64,000 nt of DNA from DASSNU01 sp035701265 (GCA_035701265.1 DASSNU010000023.1:45636-109635); one strand, 5' to 3'. Positions 31,768 to 42,669 are shown, counted from the first letter of the stretch. Notes: generated by a model from the letters alone, not told the origin. Program-made: numbers and translations.

Positions 31768-34053
31768 CTAGCGTGGCGCGGGGCTGTCGCGGCGCGCGCT
31801 GTCGTGGCGCGTGCTGTCGAGGAAGGGAAGCGTCTGCGCGCCGGACTCCACGGGCAGCGGGAGCGCGGGCGAGGCGGCGGCCGGTTGGATGATGCCGGAG
31901 AGTCCGATGGCATCGGCAAGCTGCCGCGCCATGTCGAGCGCCTGCGTGGAGCGCTGCGCGTGTCCGCGGTCCGCCTCGAGCTGCGCGACGAGCGCGGCTT
32001 CCGTCACGTAGAGAAAGGGGATCTGCACCGAGGGCTGATCCACCCAGCGTCCCGCGCGCAGCACGGACTGCGGCCCGCGGTAGACATCGTACCAGAGCGC
32101 CAGCGTCCTGTTCGCGTCCACCAGCCCCTGGTGTCCAACGAGCACGGTGTCGCGCCCCGGTGCCAGAGGAGGAGGTACGAGCTTCCGCGCGATTCCCTGC
32201 GTGAGGAGATGCTCCTCCAGCCCGAGCTGCTCGGGGTAGTCTCCCGTGGTGCGGCTGAAGTACACCGGGCGATCCGGCCAACTGTCGTTGATGAGCTGCA
32301 GCACGAGCAGGTCGGCGCGGACGAGCGCTCCGCCGGGAAGCCGGTCGGGACGGATCGTCGCGCGCACCCCGTGCGCCTCGAAGGTCATTGGCTCGCTCAG
32401 CGGGAGCTCGGGCGGGAGCGCGTTGGCCTGCGCGGCGGACATCCGGAGCGGGGGACCGGACGGCCTGTTCCAGTGCTTTCCGCGGTAGATCGCGGGCCCG
32501 CGCGCTGAGTCGTACTCGTAGATGGGGCGGCGCAGCAACTGTTTGACGTACCAGTCGGTGCCGAGGAGCGAGGTGTTCGCCACGAGCACGTCCTTGCGTA
32601 TTCCCTCCACTTCCTGCGCGTACCAGAGCGGGAAGGTGTCGTTGTCTCCCACGGTGACGAGAATGCCGTACGGCTCCACGGACTGCAGCAGATCGTACGC
32701 GAAGTCGCGAGTGGTGGTCTGCCCGGCGCGCGAGGCGTCCTTCCAGTTCGCGGCGAGCGGAACGAAGCCCACGAGGAGCACCACGGAGCCGATCGCCCAG
32801 CCGTGCGTGTGCGGCACGCGCACGCGTGCTCCCGCCACGGTGCGTTGTTCGCTGCCGAACATCTCGCCCACGCTCTTCCACACCGCCGCGAGCCCCAGCG
32901 CCGCCCACACTCCCCACGCCGAGAAGCTCACGATGTAGAAGTAGTCGCGCTCGCGCACCTCGCGGAGCACGTAATCGCCCATCTCCTGCGCCTGCGAGTA
33001 GCCGTACTTGAAGTTGAGATAGACGACGAGCGCGATGGTGAGCGTGAAGAGAAAGGTGCCGAAGTACCAGAACGAGCTGCGGTCGCGCCGCCAGTGCACG
33101 TAGCCGCCGCCAAGCCCGAGCGCCAGATACACGCCGGCGAGCACGTTCTGCCAGACGGGCTGCGCGAGCGTGGCTGCGCGCAGCCACTGCCACCGGAAGT
33201 ACTGCCAGTACATCCCGAGCTGGGCGGACAACGGCGCCTGCCGATCGAGCACGGACGGTTTCCCGTACTGGCCGCGCGTGAGGTTGTACCAGAAGTCGTG
33301 CCAGGTACGCGGATCGCCTTCGTTGATTGCGGGGTGAAACCCGGCGCGGATGGGCTGGATGGCGAACACGGTCGCGCCAAGGAGCCCCGCGCCGGCGAAC
33401 GCCACGATGAGCTTCCATCGGAAGATCATCGCGGGGCGCCGCACGAGCACCGCCACCACCACGGCAGGAAGCGCGAGCAACCCCATCGGGTGATTGCTGA
33501 AGCCGAGTCCCAGGAGATACCCGATGAGCACGAGCGTGCGGTCGGCCTTCACGCCGTCCGGCTCGTCGCACCAGCGCACGGTAAGCCACGAGACGGCCGC
33601 GAGCCCCAGCAGGGCGATGGTGTACACCTTTTCGTTGGCTACCGACTGGTTCCACACGGTAAACGCCGTCGCGCCGATGAGTGCGCCGAGCGCGCCGCCG
33701 ACGATGCGCTGCCACCGGGCGGGGAACCAGTGCACGAGCACCCGTTCGGTGACGAGAAACCAGAACGCGGCCGACGCGGCGCTCGCGATGGCGGCGAGCA
33801 CGTTGATGCGCATCGCGACGGTCGGTGCGATGGGAAGGACGGCGAACACGCGCCCCAGCAGCACGAAGAGTGGATTTCCCGGCGGATGCGGATTGCCGAG
33901 CACGTACGCGGCGGCGATGTACTCGCTCGTGTCCCACATCGCCGTCGTGGGAGCGAGCGTGACGAGGTAGAGCAGCAGCACCGCGGCACCAACAATGGCC
34001 GCGGCGGCGTACGAGGGGCGATAGTCCGGATCGGTTGGTGCGACGGCCGACAT
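31768..34053 (-). CDS. DUF2723 polytopic membrane protein (GT-C-like, TMEM260-related)
   Basis: 761 residues with about 11-12 membrane segments in the first 450 residues and a large soluble C-terminal half. DUF2723 landmarks: YLVTLAPTTAMWDTSEYIAAAYVLGNPHPPGNPLFVLLGR (in parts MWDTSEYIAAAYVLG, NPHPPGNPLFVLLG), FSNHPMGLLALPA, and ILVTVGDNDTFPLWYAQEVEG with NTSLLGTDWYVKQL. The Asp-Ser-Glu loop after the first helix is characteristic of GT-C glycosyltransferases; human TMEM260 of this family is an O-mannosyltransferase. A glycosyl transfer to exported proteins or lipids is inferred. It starts 20 bases after purH and closes the valS-purH run. Confidence 0.88.
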   Translation of the reverse strand: MSAVAPTDPDYRPSYAAAAIVGAAVLLLYLVTLAPTTAMWDTSEYIAAAYVLGNPHPPGNPLFVLLGRVFAVLPIAPTVAMRINVLAAIASAASAAFWFLVTERVLVHWFPARWQRIVGGALGALIGATAFTVWNQSVANEKVYTIALLGLAAVSWLTVRWCDEPDGVKADRTLVLIGYLLGLGFSNHPMGLLALPAVVVAVLVRRPAMIFRWKLIVAFAGAGLLGATVFAIQPIRAGFHPAINEGDPRTWHDFWYNLTRGQYGKPSVLDRQAPLSAQLGMYWQYFRWQWLRAATLAQPVWQNVLAGVYLALGLGGGYVHWRRDRSSFWYFGTFLFTLTIALVVYLNFKYGYSQAQEMGDYVLREVRERDYFYIVSFSAWGVWAALGLAAVWKSVGEMFGSEQRTVAGARVRVPHTHGWAIGSVVLLVGFVPLAANWKDASRAGQTTTRDFAYDLLQSVEPYGILVTVGDNDTFPLWYAQEVEGIRKDVLVANTSLLGTDWYVKQLLRRPIYEYDSARGPAIYRGKHWNRPSGPPLRMSAAQANALPPELPLSEPMTFEAHGVRATIRPDRLPGGALVRADLLVLQLINDSWPDRPVYFSRTTGDYPEQLGLEEHLLTQGIARKLVPPPLAPGRDTVLVGHQGLVDANRTLALWYDVYRGPQSVLRAGRWVDQPSVQIPFLYVTEAALVAQLEADRGHAQRSTQALDMARQLADAIGLSGIIQPAAASPALPLPVESGAQTLPFLDSTRHDSARRDSPAPR

Positions 34054-34073
34054 GGTGAGCTGTGCGATGCGTC

Positions 34074-35606
34074 TCAGTGCCGGAAGAGCCGCTTGCCCGT
34101 CGTCACCATCGCCATCCCGCGCTCGTCGGCGGCGGCGATCACCTCGGGATCGCGCACCGAGCCGCCCGGCTGGATGATGGCGGTGATCCCCGCATCGGCT
34201 GCCTGGTCCACGCCATCACGGAAGGGGAAGTAGGCATCCGATCCGAGCACCGCGCCCGCCGTCTCGTGTCCGGCGCTGCGCGCCTTGTACACCGCCAGAT
34301 ACGACGCGTCCACGCGCGACATCTGTCCGGCGCCGATGCCGATGGTGGCGCCGCCGCGCGCGAGGACGATCGCGTTGGACTTCACGCTGGCCACCGCGCG
34401 CCACGCGAACAGGAGATCATCACGCTCCGCATCCGTAGGGGCGCGCTTGGTCACCACCTTCCAGCTCTCCACGCCGGCCGGCGCCGGGCTTCGCTCCTGC
34501 ACGAGCAACCCTCCGCGCACGCGCTTCATGTCGAACGCGCCGTTCGCCCACTGCGCGCGTCCCTCGAGCACGCGGAGGTTCTTCTTCCGCCCCAGAATCT
34601 CGATCGCCTCGGGGCTGAACGCCGGGGCGACGAGACACTCCACGAAGAGACTGGAGATCGCCTCGGCGGCGGCGGCATCCACGGTGGTGTTGATCGAGAT
34701 CACCGAGCCGAACGCCGACACCGGGTCGCACGCGAGCGCCTTCTGATACGCCTCGAGGGCGGTGCGACCCACGGCCAGTCCGCACGGCGAGGTGTGCTTC
34801 ACGATCGCGCAGCAGATGTCGCCGTCGTAGACGTCGGTGGAGAGGAGCGCGCCTTCCAGGTCGAGCAGGTTGTTGAACGACAGCTCCTTCCCCCCGTGTT
34901 GCCGCAGCGCGCCCAGCCCGGCGCCCGCGCGCTCCACGTAGTACGCGGCGCGCTGATCGGGGTTCTCCCCGTAGCGGAGCGGCTGCGACCGCTCCGCCGA
35001 GAGCACGAGCCGCTCCGGAAAGAGCTCGCCGCGCTGCGCGGCGAACCAGGCTGCAATGGCACCGTCGTACGCGGCGGTGTGCGCGAACGCCTTGGCGGCG
35101 AGCAGACGGCGGAGATCGCCATCGTCGTCATTGGCACGCAGCGCGGCGAGCACGCGCGTGTAGTCGGCGGGGTCCACCACGACCGTCACGCTGGCGAAGT
35201 TCTTGGCCGCCGAGCGCAGCATCGACGGTCCGCCGATGTCGATCTGCTCGATCGCCTCCGCCTCCGTCACTCCCGGGCGGCTCACCGTCTGGCGGAACGG
35301 GTAGAGATTGACGGCCACGAGATCGATGGGGGTGAAGTGGTGCTGCGCCAGCACGCGCATGTGCTCGTCGTCGTCGCGACGCGCGAGGAGCGCGGCGTGC
35401 ACGGCGGGGTGCAGCGTCTTCACGCGGCCGTCCATGATCTCCGGAAATCCGGTGACCGCACTCACGTCGATCACCGCCACCCCCGCCTCGCGCAGCGCGC
35501 GCGCAGTGCCGCCGGTGGAGAGCAGCTCCCATCCCAGCGCGGTGAGCCCGGTGGCGAACTCCACCAGGCCGGACTTGTCGGAGACGGACAGTAACGCTCG
35601 AGGCAT
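34074..35606 (-). CDS. purH: Bifunctional AICAR transformylase / IMP cyclohydrolase
   Basis: 510 residues, the last two steps of IMP synthesis. N-terminal MGS-like cyclohydrolase: RALLSVSDKSGLVEFATGL, LLSTGGTARALREAG, VTGFPEIMDGRVKTLHPAVHAALL and QIDIGGPSMLRSAAKN. C-terminal transformylase: LRYGENPDQRAAYY, KELSFNNLLDLEGAL, AIVKHTSPCGLAVG, SAFGSVISINTTVD and the end DAGITAIIQPGGSVRDPEVI. Lies between purN and DUF2723 with gaps of 47 and 20 bases, so co-transcribed. Confidence 0.97.
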   Translation of the reverse strand: MPRALLSVSDKSGLVEFATGLTALGWELLSTGGTARALREAGVAVIDVSAVTGFPEIMDGRVKTLHPAVHAALLARRDDDEHMRVLAQHHFTPIDLVAVNLYPFRQTVSRPGVTEAEAIEQIDIGGPSMLRSAAKNFASVTVVVDPADYTRVLAALRANDDDGDLRRLLAAKAFAHTAAYDGAIAAWFAAQRGELFPERLVLSAERSQPLRYGENPDQRAAYYVERAGAGLGALRQHGGKELSFNNLLDLEGALLSTDVYDGDICCAIVKHTSPCGLAVGRTALEAYQKALACDPVSAFGSVISINTTVDAAAAEAISSLFVECLVAPAFSPEAIEILGRKKNLRVLEGRAQWANGAFDMKRVRGGLLVQERSPAPAGVESWKVVTKRAPTDAERDDLLFAWRAVASVKSNAIVLARGGATIGIGAGQMSRVDASYLAVYKARSAGHETAGAVLGSDAYFPFRDGVDQAADAGITAIIQPGGSVRDPEVIAAADERGMAMVTTGKRLFRH

Positions 35607-35653
35607 CGGTCGATCGGTTCTCCCGGTGATGACAGTGGCGGCGGCCGGCGCGA

Positions 35654-36358
35654 TCAGCGCGCGATCGCCGCGTCGAGAGTGCGTGCCAGCGGCTCGTCCG
35701 GCAATTGCAGGAGCGCGAAGCTCGCTTCGGCAGCGCCCGTGCGCAACACGCCGCGCGCGCGCCCATCATCGCCGAGCCGAACGTCGCCACGCGCGAGGGC
35801 GCTCACCACGCGCGGCAACAGGTGGTGCTCCACGCGCAGCACGCGCTCGGCCAGCGCCTCCGGCGTGTCGTCGTCGAACACGGGCACCGGCCACTGCGCG
35901 ATGATCGGGCCGCAATCGAAGCGCTCGTCCACGAAGTGGACGGTGACGCCGCTCACGCGCACTCCGGCGGCCAGCACGGCGCGGTGCACGTGCATCCCGT
36001 ACATCCCCTGTCCGCCAAAGGCGGGGAGCAATGCGGGGTGCACGTTCACCACGCGTCCATGCCGCGCGCGCACCACCGCGGGGGGGAGCAGGCGGAGGTA
36101 TCCGGCCAGCACCACCAGATCCACCTCGTGCGCGGCGAGGAGCGCCTCGATCCGCCCGGCGTCGTGATGCCCCCCCGCGATGCTCTCGGCGGCGATCCCC
36201 GCCCCGCGCGCCACGGCGAGCGCGCCCGCGTCGGCGCGGTCGCTCACCACGAGCACGATCTCCCCCGGCCGCTCATCACGCAGCGCGTCCAGGTAGTCGA
36301 TGAGCGCACGGAGGTTCGATCCGTGCCCGGAGGCCATCACCGCGATACGGGCGTGCAT
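35654..36358 (-). CDS. purN: Phosphoribosylglycinamide formyltransferase
   Basis: 234 residues; transfers formyl from 10-formyl-THF to GAR in purine synthesis. Seen: RIAVMASGHGSNLRALIDYL, LVVSDRADAGAL, DLVVLAGYLRLLP, VVNVHPALLPAFGGQGMYG with the catalytic Asn and His, and GVTVHFVDERFDCGPIIAQ with the catalytic Asp. About 30 residues longer than E. coli PurN at the C-terminus. A promoter sits so close upstream that the mRNA from it would have only a few leader bases. Confidence 0.95.
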   Translation of the reverse strand: MHARIAVMASGHGSNLRALIDYLDALRDERPGEIVLVVSDRADAGALAVARGAGIAAESIAGGHHDAGRIEALLAAHEVDLVVLAGYLRLLPPAVVRARHGRVVNVHPALLPAFGGQGMYGMHVHRAVLAAGVRVSGVTVHFVDERFDCGPIIAQWPVPVFDDDTPEALAERVLRVEHHLLPRVVSALARGDVRLGDDGRARGVLRTGAAEASFALLQLPDEPLARTLDAAIAR

Positions 36359-36366
36359 GCGCCCGG

Positions 36367-36395
36367 ATGTTACCGCCCCTGGCGCGCTGGTGTAA
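36367..36395 (-). promoter_or_regulatory. purN promoter (TTACAC, 17 bp, TAACAT), nearly leaderless
   Basis: TTACAC (36395-36390) and TAACAT (36372-36367) on the minus strand with a 17-base spacer. The -10 box ends 8 bases before the purN ATG, so transcription should begin only 1-3 bases before it. The same hexamers, spacing and distance to the ATG occur before valS. Confidence 0.6.
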
Positions 36396-36421
36396 GGGTG
36401 CGGCGCGTTCCGGCGTCTTCG

Positions 36422-37050
36422 CTATGCCCCGTGCGCGGCGAGGATGCGCTCCACGGCCGCTGCGAGCGAGCTGGCGATGCGCACCGTGGCTGCAGCGCGG
36501 AGCATGTCGTCGGTGGGGGTCTGCCAGGTGGGGACGAGCAGCGCACGCGCGCCGAGCGCCTGCGCGGGCGCCACGTCGCGATAGCGATCGCCCACCAGCC
36601 AGGAGCGCGTGAGGTCGATCCCATGCTCTTCTGCGGCGCGCGTGAAGAGGCGCGTGCCCGGCTTGCGGCACTCGCACGGCGGTTCGGCATCCGGAGCGTG
36701 GGGACAGATGTAGGTGGCGTCCACGTGCGCCCCCTCCTGCGCAAGGAGCGACTCCACGCGCGCCTGCACGCGCGCGAACATCTCCTCCGTCAGAATCCCG
36801 CGGCCGATGCCGGACTGGTTGGAGACGATGATCACTGGAAGCCCCGCGGCGTTGAGGCGCGCGATGGCGCCGGCCGCTCCGGAGACGAGCTGCACCGTGT
36901 CCGGATCGCGCACGTAGCCCGTGTCCACGATGATCGTCCCGTCACGATCGAGGAATACAGCCGGACGCGTCGCAGTGGACAGGCTGCCGCCGGCCGCCCG
37001 GTCCGCCGTGCGCAGTGAGACGGCGGAGCGCGCCGGCGTGCCGGAGTCGC

Positions 37051-37054
<4 letters not shown>
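36422..37054 (-). CDS. gmhB: HAD-family phosphatase, D,D-heptose 1,7-bisphosphate phosphatase-like
   Basis: 210 residues. HAD motif I FLDRDGTIIVDTGYV, motif II SNQSGIGRG, the zinc-binding loop CPHAPDAEPPCECRKP (Cys-x-His ... Cys-x-Cys) typical of GmhB, and KPGTRLFTRAAEE, LVGDRYRDVAPAQALG. GmhB removes the C7 phosphate of heptose bisphosphate for LPS core precursors. Histidinol-phosphatase activity is an alternative in this family. A 30-residue N-terminal extension precedes motif I. The ATG overlaps the selA stop (ATGA). Confidence 0.88.
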
Positions 37055-38432
<1,378 letters not shown>

Positions 38433-38436
<4 letters not shown>

Positions 38437-39770
38437 GCTCCGCGCGGCCCCGGCGAGCGGCGCGTGCTGTCGCGAGTACTGTCGCGCGTGGTGTCGGCCC
38501 GCGCAGTGTCGGCCCGCGCGGTACTGTCCCGGCGCGCGCTGCTGTCGGCGGGCGTGGGGACGGGGATGGTGAACACGCGTGAGCTACTTCGTGTGATGCC
38601 CAGCAAGCCGCGCGCATCGTGTGCCATCACGCGATACTCGCGCCCGGGCACGAGCGGCTCTCCCAGTCGCACGATGACGGCCGTGATGGGACGCGGACGC
38701 GGGAAGGGCGCGGCGCCCGCGCTCGGGCGTCCGGAGGGGGGCGCGGCGAGCAGCGCGGGCGCCTCTCCGCGCGCGGTGTCACGCGCAGCGCTGTCCCTAC
38801 GTGCGGTGCCGGCGCGGGCCGCGGTGTCGCGCCGTGCGGCGGTGTCGCGCCGTGCGGCGGTGTCACGCTGCGCGAGACTGTCACGCGCCGCGGAGTCCGC
38901 TCGGGAGCGCGCCGCGTCGGAGTTCTCGATCGCGCGCACCGGCACGGCGGTGGAATCGCGGCGCAGCACGGTCACCAGCCCGCCGAGCGGCTGCGCGGGA
39001 TCCAGCGGCCGGTCGAAGGTGACGGTGATCGTGACCGAGTCCTGCGCCGCGGCGGCGGAGATGCCGGGGCCCACGCTGTCGTGCACGAAGGCGAACAGTT
39101 CCACCGCACCCGTGTCTTGCAGCGCGACGCGCACGCTGTCCCACGCCTCGCGCGGATCCAGTTGGCGGTTGGTGTTCTGATCCACGTAGCCGCGCACGAC
39201 GTACACGCCGGCGGGCACGTGCTCGAACGCGAAGTGGCCGGCGGAGTCCACGCGGGCAACGTAGCGCGTGCTGTCCCACTGCGCGATCGCCTCCACCCCC
39301 GCCTGGCGCGCAGTCGTCCCCCCCACCCAGTCGTAGATCACGCCGGCCAGCCGCGTGTTCGGAATGGCGGCACCGGTGGAGAACACCACGGTGCGCGGCT
39401 CGAGCAACGCGTTGCCGCGCAGATCGGCAATGCCGGGGAGCATGGTGACGGTGTACACCGTGTTCGCGCGAAAGCCGCTGGTGGGACGGACGTCGAGCGT
39501 GCTCCGGTGCCAGGAGACGCGCGGCTCGCCGAGCGCGGGCGAGATGAGGAACATCGCGTCGAGTGTGGAGGCGCCGCGCGGTGTCTCGCTCAACACTTCG
39601 TTGAAGCGGAAGGTCACCTGGTGCACGTCGCGCGAGACGACGCCGCTGTCGGGAGTGACGCCGAGCAGCACGGGGGGGAGATGGTCGGGAGGACCGCCGG
39701 GAGGAGCGCCCGGTTGCGCGCAGGCCGCGGCGACGAGCGCCGCGCCCGCCACGACGATCATCCTGCGCAC
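38433..39770 (-). CDS. Lipoprotein with bacterial Ig-like domain and Asp-Thr-Ala-Arg repeats
   Basis: About 445 residues. Lipoprotein signal (VRRMIVVAGAALVAAACAQ) with lipobox VAAAC. Residues about 25-130 resemble an Ig-like domain of the Big_5 type (LPPVLLGVTPDSGVVSRDVHQVTFRFNEVLSE, in parts VTPDSGVVSRDVHQVTFRFN, and FRANTVYTVTMLPGIADLRGN). A prealbumin-like segment (GHFAFEHVPAGVYVVRGYVDQNTN) follows. Two low-complexity stretches of D-T/S-A-R repeats interrupt the C-terminal half. GTG at 39770 overlaps the valS stop by 13 bases and gives the basic RR before the hydrophobic core; ATG 39761 is an alternative. Cell-envelope protein, function unknown. Confidence 0.75.
38821..38869 (-). repeat. 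18-bp tandem repeat in the Ig-like lipoprotein gene
   Basis: About 2.7 units of gcggcggtgtcgcgccgt on the plus strand (first unit shortened by 3 bases, last diverged), encoding repeated RRDTAA on the minus strand. A related shorter run near 38490-38540 encodes ADTARADTTRDSTRDSTRR. Confidence 0.7.
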
Positions 39771-42541
39771 AACGCCTCGACCTTGCGTGCCAGCACCTCT
39801 CGCCGCGCGGACCACTCCTCCGCTTTCTTCCGCTCACCCTCCACCACCGCGGCGGGCGCCCTGGCGAGAAACCGCTCGTTCTGCAAGCGCCCGCGCAGCG
39901 CGCCGAGTTGGCGGTCCAGTTCCTCCAGCTCCCCGCGCAGTCGCACGCACTCCCTCTCCACGTCCACCACGCCCTCGAGGTGCATCACCACGCTCGATCC
40001 GTCGGTCAGCAGCGCGTGCGCGGCGGACCCGGGCGCCAGCCCCACGCCATCGCGCGCCGCGCTCACCTCCGCGCCCGCCAGCCGTCCGATGAGCGCATGC
40101 TCCTCTCCGAGCACGGCGTGCGCGGCATCGCTCGCCCCGCTCAGCGTCGCACGCACGCGCGTGCCCGGCGGCACGCGGTACTCGGCGCGCAACTGGCGCA
40201 GCGCGCTCACGCTCTGCACCACCAGCTCGAATTCGCGCGCGCGCTCGGCCGCACCGCCGCGCGCGCGGGGCCACCGCGCCCCGGCGAGCAGCGCGCCGTC
40301 GCCGTCGCGTCGCCCCCCCACCGGGAGACGCTGCCAGAGCGCCTCGGTGATGAATGGCACGATGGGATGCAGCAACCGAAGCGCGGCGTCGAAGACGTGC
40401 ACCAGCACCGCGCGCGCCACCTCGCCATCGGCGCCGCCCGCGGCCAGCCGCCCCTTGGTGCTCTCCACGTACCAGTCCGCCAGCTCGTTCCACACGAAGC
40501 TGCGCGCCGTCTCGGCGTATTCGTTGAGACGCATCCCCGTCCGACGCTCGGCGCCCGACCAGCGGCCGTGCGGCGGACGCGATGGGCCGAGCGCGGCGTC
40601 GCAGGCGGCGATCGCCGCGTCGAGTCGCGCGAGGATCCACTCGTCCGCGCGTTGCAGATGCGCGGGGTCGATCGCGTCGAGCGGCTGCACGTCGCCGTCG
40701 CCCACGTTCCCCAACAAGAAGCGGCCGATGTTCCACAGCTTGGTGGTGAAGTTCCGTCCCGGAGCGAACGACGTCTCCAGATTCTCGTGGTCGAGCGTCA
40801 TGTCGACGCCGAGCCCCATCCCCGCAATCACCGTATAGCGCAGCGCGTCGGCGCCATAGAGGCGCACCACGTCGAGCGGATCGATCCCGTTCCCGAGCGA
40901 CTTGGACATCTTGCGGTGCTGCGGATCGCGCACGATGCCGTGCAGGTACACCGTGTGGAACGGATGCTTACCGATGAAGAAGAACCCGGCCATGATCATC
41001 CGCGCGATCCAGAAGAAGAGGATGTCCGGACCGCTCACCAGCACGTCGGTGGGATAGAACGCGCGAAGGTCGGGGGCGTCCTCATCGGGCCAGCCAAGGG
41101 TGGAGATCGGCCAGAGCCAGGAGGAGAACCAGGTGTCGAGCACGTCCGGGTCCTGCCGCAGCGCGCCGCCGCATGACGGGCACGCGGACGGGTCGGTGCG
41201 CTGCACGATCGGCTCGCCACCGCACGCGTCGCAGTACCAGACCGGGATGCGGTGTCCCCACCAGAGCTGCCGCGAGATATTCCAGTCGCGAATGTTGGTG
41301 AGCCAGTGGTCGTACACGCCTTCCCAGCGTTCCGGCACGATGCGAATTCTGCCGTCACGCACCGCGGCCAGCGCGGGCTCGGCGAGCGGTGCCATGCGCA
41401 CGAACCACTGATCGGACAGGCGCGGCTCCACCACGGTGTGGCAGCGATAACAGTGCCGCACCGCGTGCTCGTGCGTCTCCACGTTCACCAGCAGCCCGGC
41501 GTCGCGCAGCATCGCGACCACACGCTCGCGCGCCGCGGTGCGGTCCAATCCCACGAGGTCGGCAGGGACGCGAGCGGCCGCGTCCTGCCCGTTGATCATC
41601 GTGGCGTCGGGAGCGATCACCACCGGCATGGGGAGCGCGTGGCGCACTCCCACCTCGAAGTCGTTGGCGTCGTGCGCGGGGGTGATCTTCACCGCGCCGG
41701 TGCCGAACTCCGGATCGGTGAACTCGTCGGCGATGATCGGAATTTCCACGCCGGCGATCGGCAGGCGGACGCGCCGCCCGATGAGCGCGCGGTAGCGATC
41801 GTCCTCCGGGTGCACGGCCACCGCCACGTCGCCGAGCATCGTCTCGGGGCGCGTGGTGGCTACGGTGATTCCGCGCGAGGGGTCATCCGCCAGCGGGTAC
41901 CGGATGTGGTACAGCCGCCCAGTCTCGTTCTCGAACTCCGCCTCCTCGTCGCTGAGCGAGGTGAGGCAGCGCGGGCACCAGTGAATCACCCGGTGGCCGC
42001 GGTAAATGAGTCCGGCGTCGTAGAGGCGCACGAACGCCTCGCGCACGGCGCGCGAGAGGGCGGGGGAGAGCGTGTACGCCGTGCGCGTCCAGTCGCACGA
42101 GCAGCCGATCGCCTGGAGCTGCTCGAGGATCCGCCCCCCCGTGCGCTCGACGAACTGCTCCGTGCGCGTCACGAACGCCTGGCGCCCCACGCCCTCGCGC
42201 GTGAGCCCCTCGGCGGTGAGCGCGCGCTCCACCACGTTCTGCGTCGCGATCCCTGCGTGATCGGTGCCCGGCACCCAGAGCGCTTCGTCCCCCGCCATCC
42301 GGCGCCAGCGGATGAGAAGGTCCTGCGCCACGTTGTCCAGTCCGTGCCCCATGTGCAGCACGGCGGTGACGTTGGGCGGGGGGATGACGATGGTGAAGGG
42401 CACGAGATCGCCGCCGGCGGCGCGCGAGCGGCCGGCGTGCGCCACGAACACACCGGCGTCGAGCCATCGCTGGTAGATCGCGCGCTCGACGCCGGCCGGA
42501 TCGTATTGCGCGGACAATTCGGAGGGCGAGATGGTACTCAT
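39758..42541 (-). CDS. valS: Valine--tRNA ligase
   Basis: 927 residues. Class I synthetase: PPPNVTAVLHMGHGLDN (HIGH = HMGH), LWVPGTDHAGIATQ, the editing domain with TTRPETMLGDVAVAVHPED and PAHDANDFEVG, two zinc-finger-like Cys clusters (HWCPRCL; YCDACGGEP with CPSCGG), and KMSKSLGNGIDPLD. The C-terminal arm is the expected coiled coil (VERECVRLRGELEELDRQL). A promoter directly before the ATG predicts an almost leaderless mRNA. First gene of the seven-gene minus-strand run down to 31768. Confidence 0.97.
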   Translation of the reverse strand: MSTISPSELSAQYDPAGVERAIYQRWLDAGVFVAHAGRSRAAGGDLVPFTIVIPPPNVTAVLHMGHGLDNVAQDLLIRWRRMAGDEALWVPGTDHAGIATQNVVERALTAEGLTREGVGRQAFVTRTEQFVERTGGRILEQLQAIGCSCDWTRTAYTLSPALSRAVREAFVRLYDAGLIYRGHRVIHWCPRCLTSLSDEEAEFENETGRLYHIRYPLADDPSRGITVATTRPETMLGDVAVAVHPEDDRYRALIGRRVRLPIAGVEIPIIADEFTDPEFGTGAVKITPAHDANDFEVGVRHALPMPVVIAPDATMINGQDAAARVPADLVGLDRTAARERVVAMLRDAGLLVNVETHEHAVRHCYRCHTVVEPRLSDQWFVRMAPLAEPALAAVRDGRIRIVPERWEGVYDHWLTNIRDWNISRQLWWGHRIPVWYCDACGGEPIVQRTDPSACPSCGGALRQDPDVLDTWFSSWLWPISTLGWPDEDAPDLRAFYPTDVLVSGPDILFFWIARMIMAGFFFIGKHPFHTVYLHGIVRDPQHRKMSKSLGNGIDPLDVVRLYGADALRYTVIAGMGLGVDMTLDHENLETSFAPGRNFTTKLWNIGRFLLGNVGDGDVQPLDAIDPAHLQRADEWILARLDAAIAACDAALGPSRPPHGRWSGAERRTGMRLNEYAETARSFVWNELADWYVESTKGRLAAGGADGEVARAVLVHVFDAALRLLHPIVPFITEALWQRLPVGGRRDGDGALLAGARWPRARGGAAERAREFELVVQSVSALRQLRAEYRVPPGTRVRATLSGASDAAHAVLGEEHALIGRLAGAEVSAARDGVGLAPGSAAHALLTDGSSVVMHLEGVVDVERECVRLRGELEELDRQLGALRGRLQNERFLARAPAAVVEGERKKAEEWSARREVLARKVEALCAG

Positions 42542-42550
42542 GCCATCCGA

Positions 42551-42579
42551 ATGTTAAGCGCGCGCGCGATGTGGTGTAA
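42551..42579 (-). promoter_or_regulatory. valS promoter (TTACAC, 17 bp, TAACAT), nearly leaderless
   Basis: TTACAC (42579-42574) and TAACAT (42556-42551), 17-base spacer; the -10 box ends 9 bases before the valS ATG. The -35 hexamer lies in the loop of a 10-bp palindrome (42560-42591). Same arrangement as purN. Confidence 0.6.
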
Positions 42580-42591
42580 GGTCGCGCGCGC
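42560..42591 (-). terminator. GC-only 10-bp hairpin after the BON gene, overlapping the valS promoter
   Basis: Arms GCGCGCGCGA (42560-42569) and TCGCGCGCGC (42582-42591) with a 12-base loop. It is about 80 bases beyond the BON gene stop and could end that transcript, or act at the valS promoter whose -35 box is in its loop. No T-run. Confidence 0.35.
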
Positions 42592-42669
42592 CGCGCGGGC
42601 GGCGTGCGTGCGCGTCCGTGCGCCGTGGTGCAGGACCGCGGCGTCGCGCGCGCGCGGCGTTGCGGCGGA

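Noticed and set aside
30554..33937. 1127-codon minus-strand frame
   Set aside because: Spans the FHA gene in antisense and the DUF2723 gene in another frame; the DUF2723 frame is clearly the real one.
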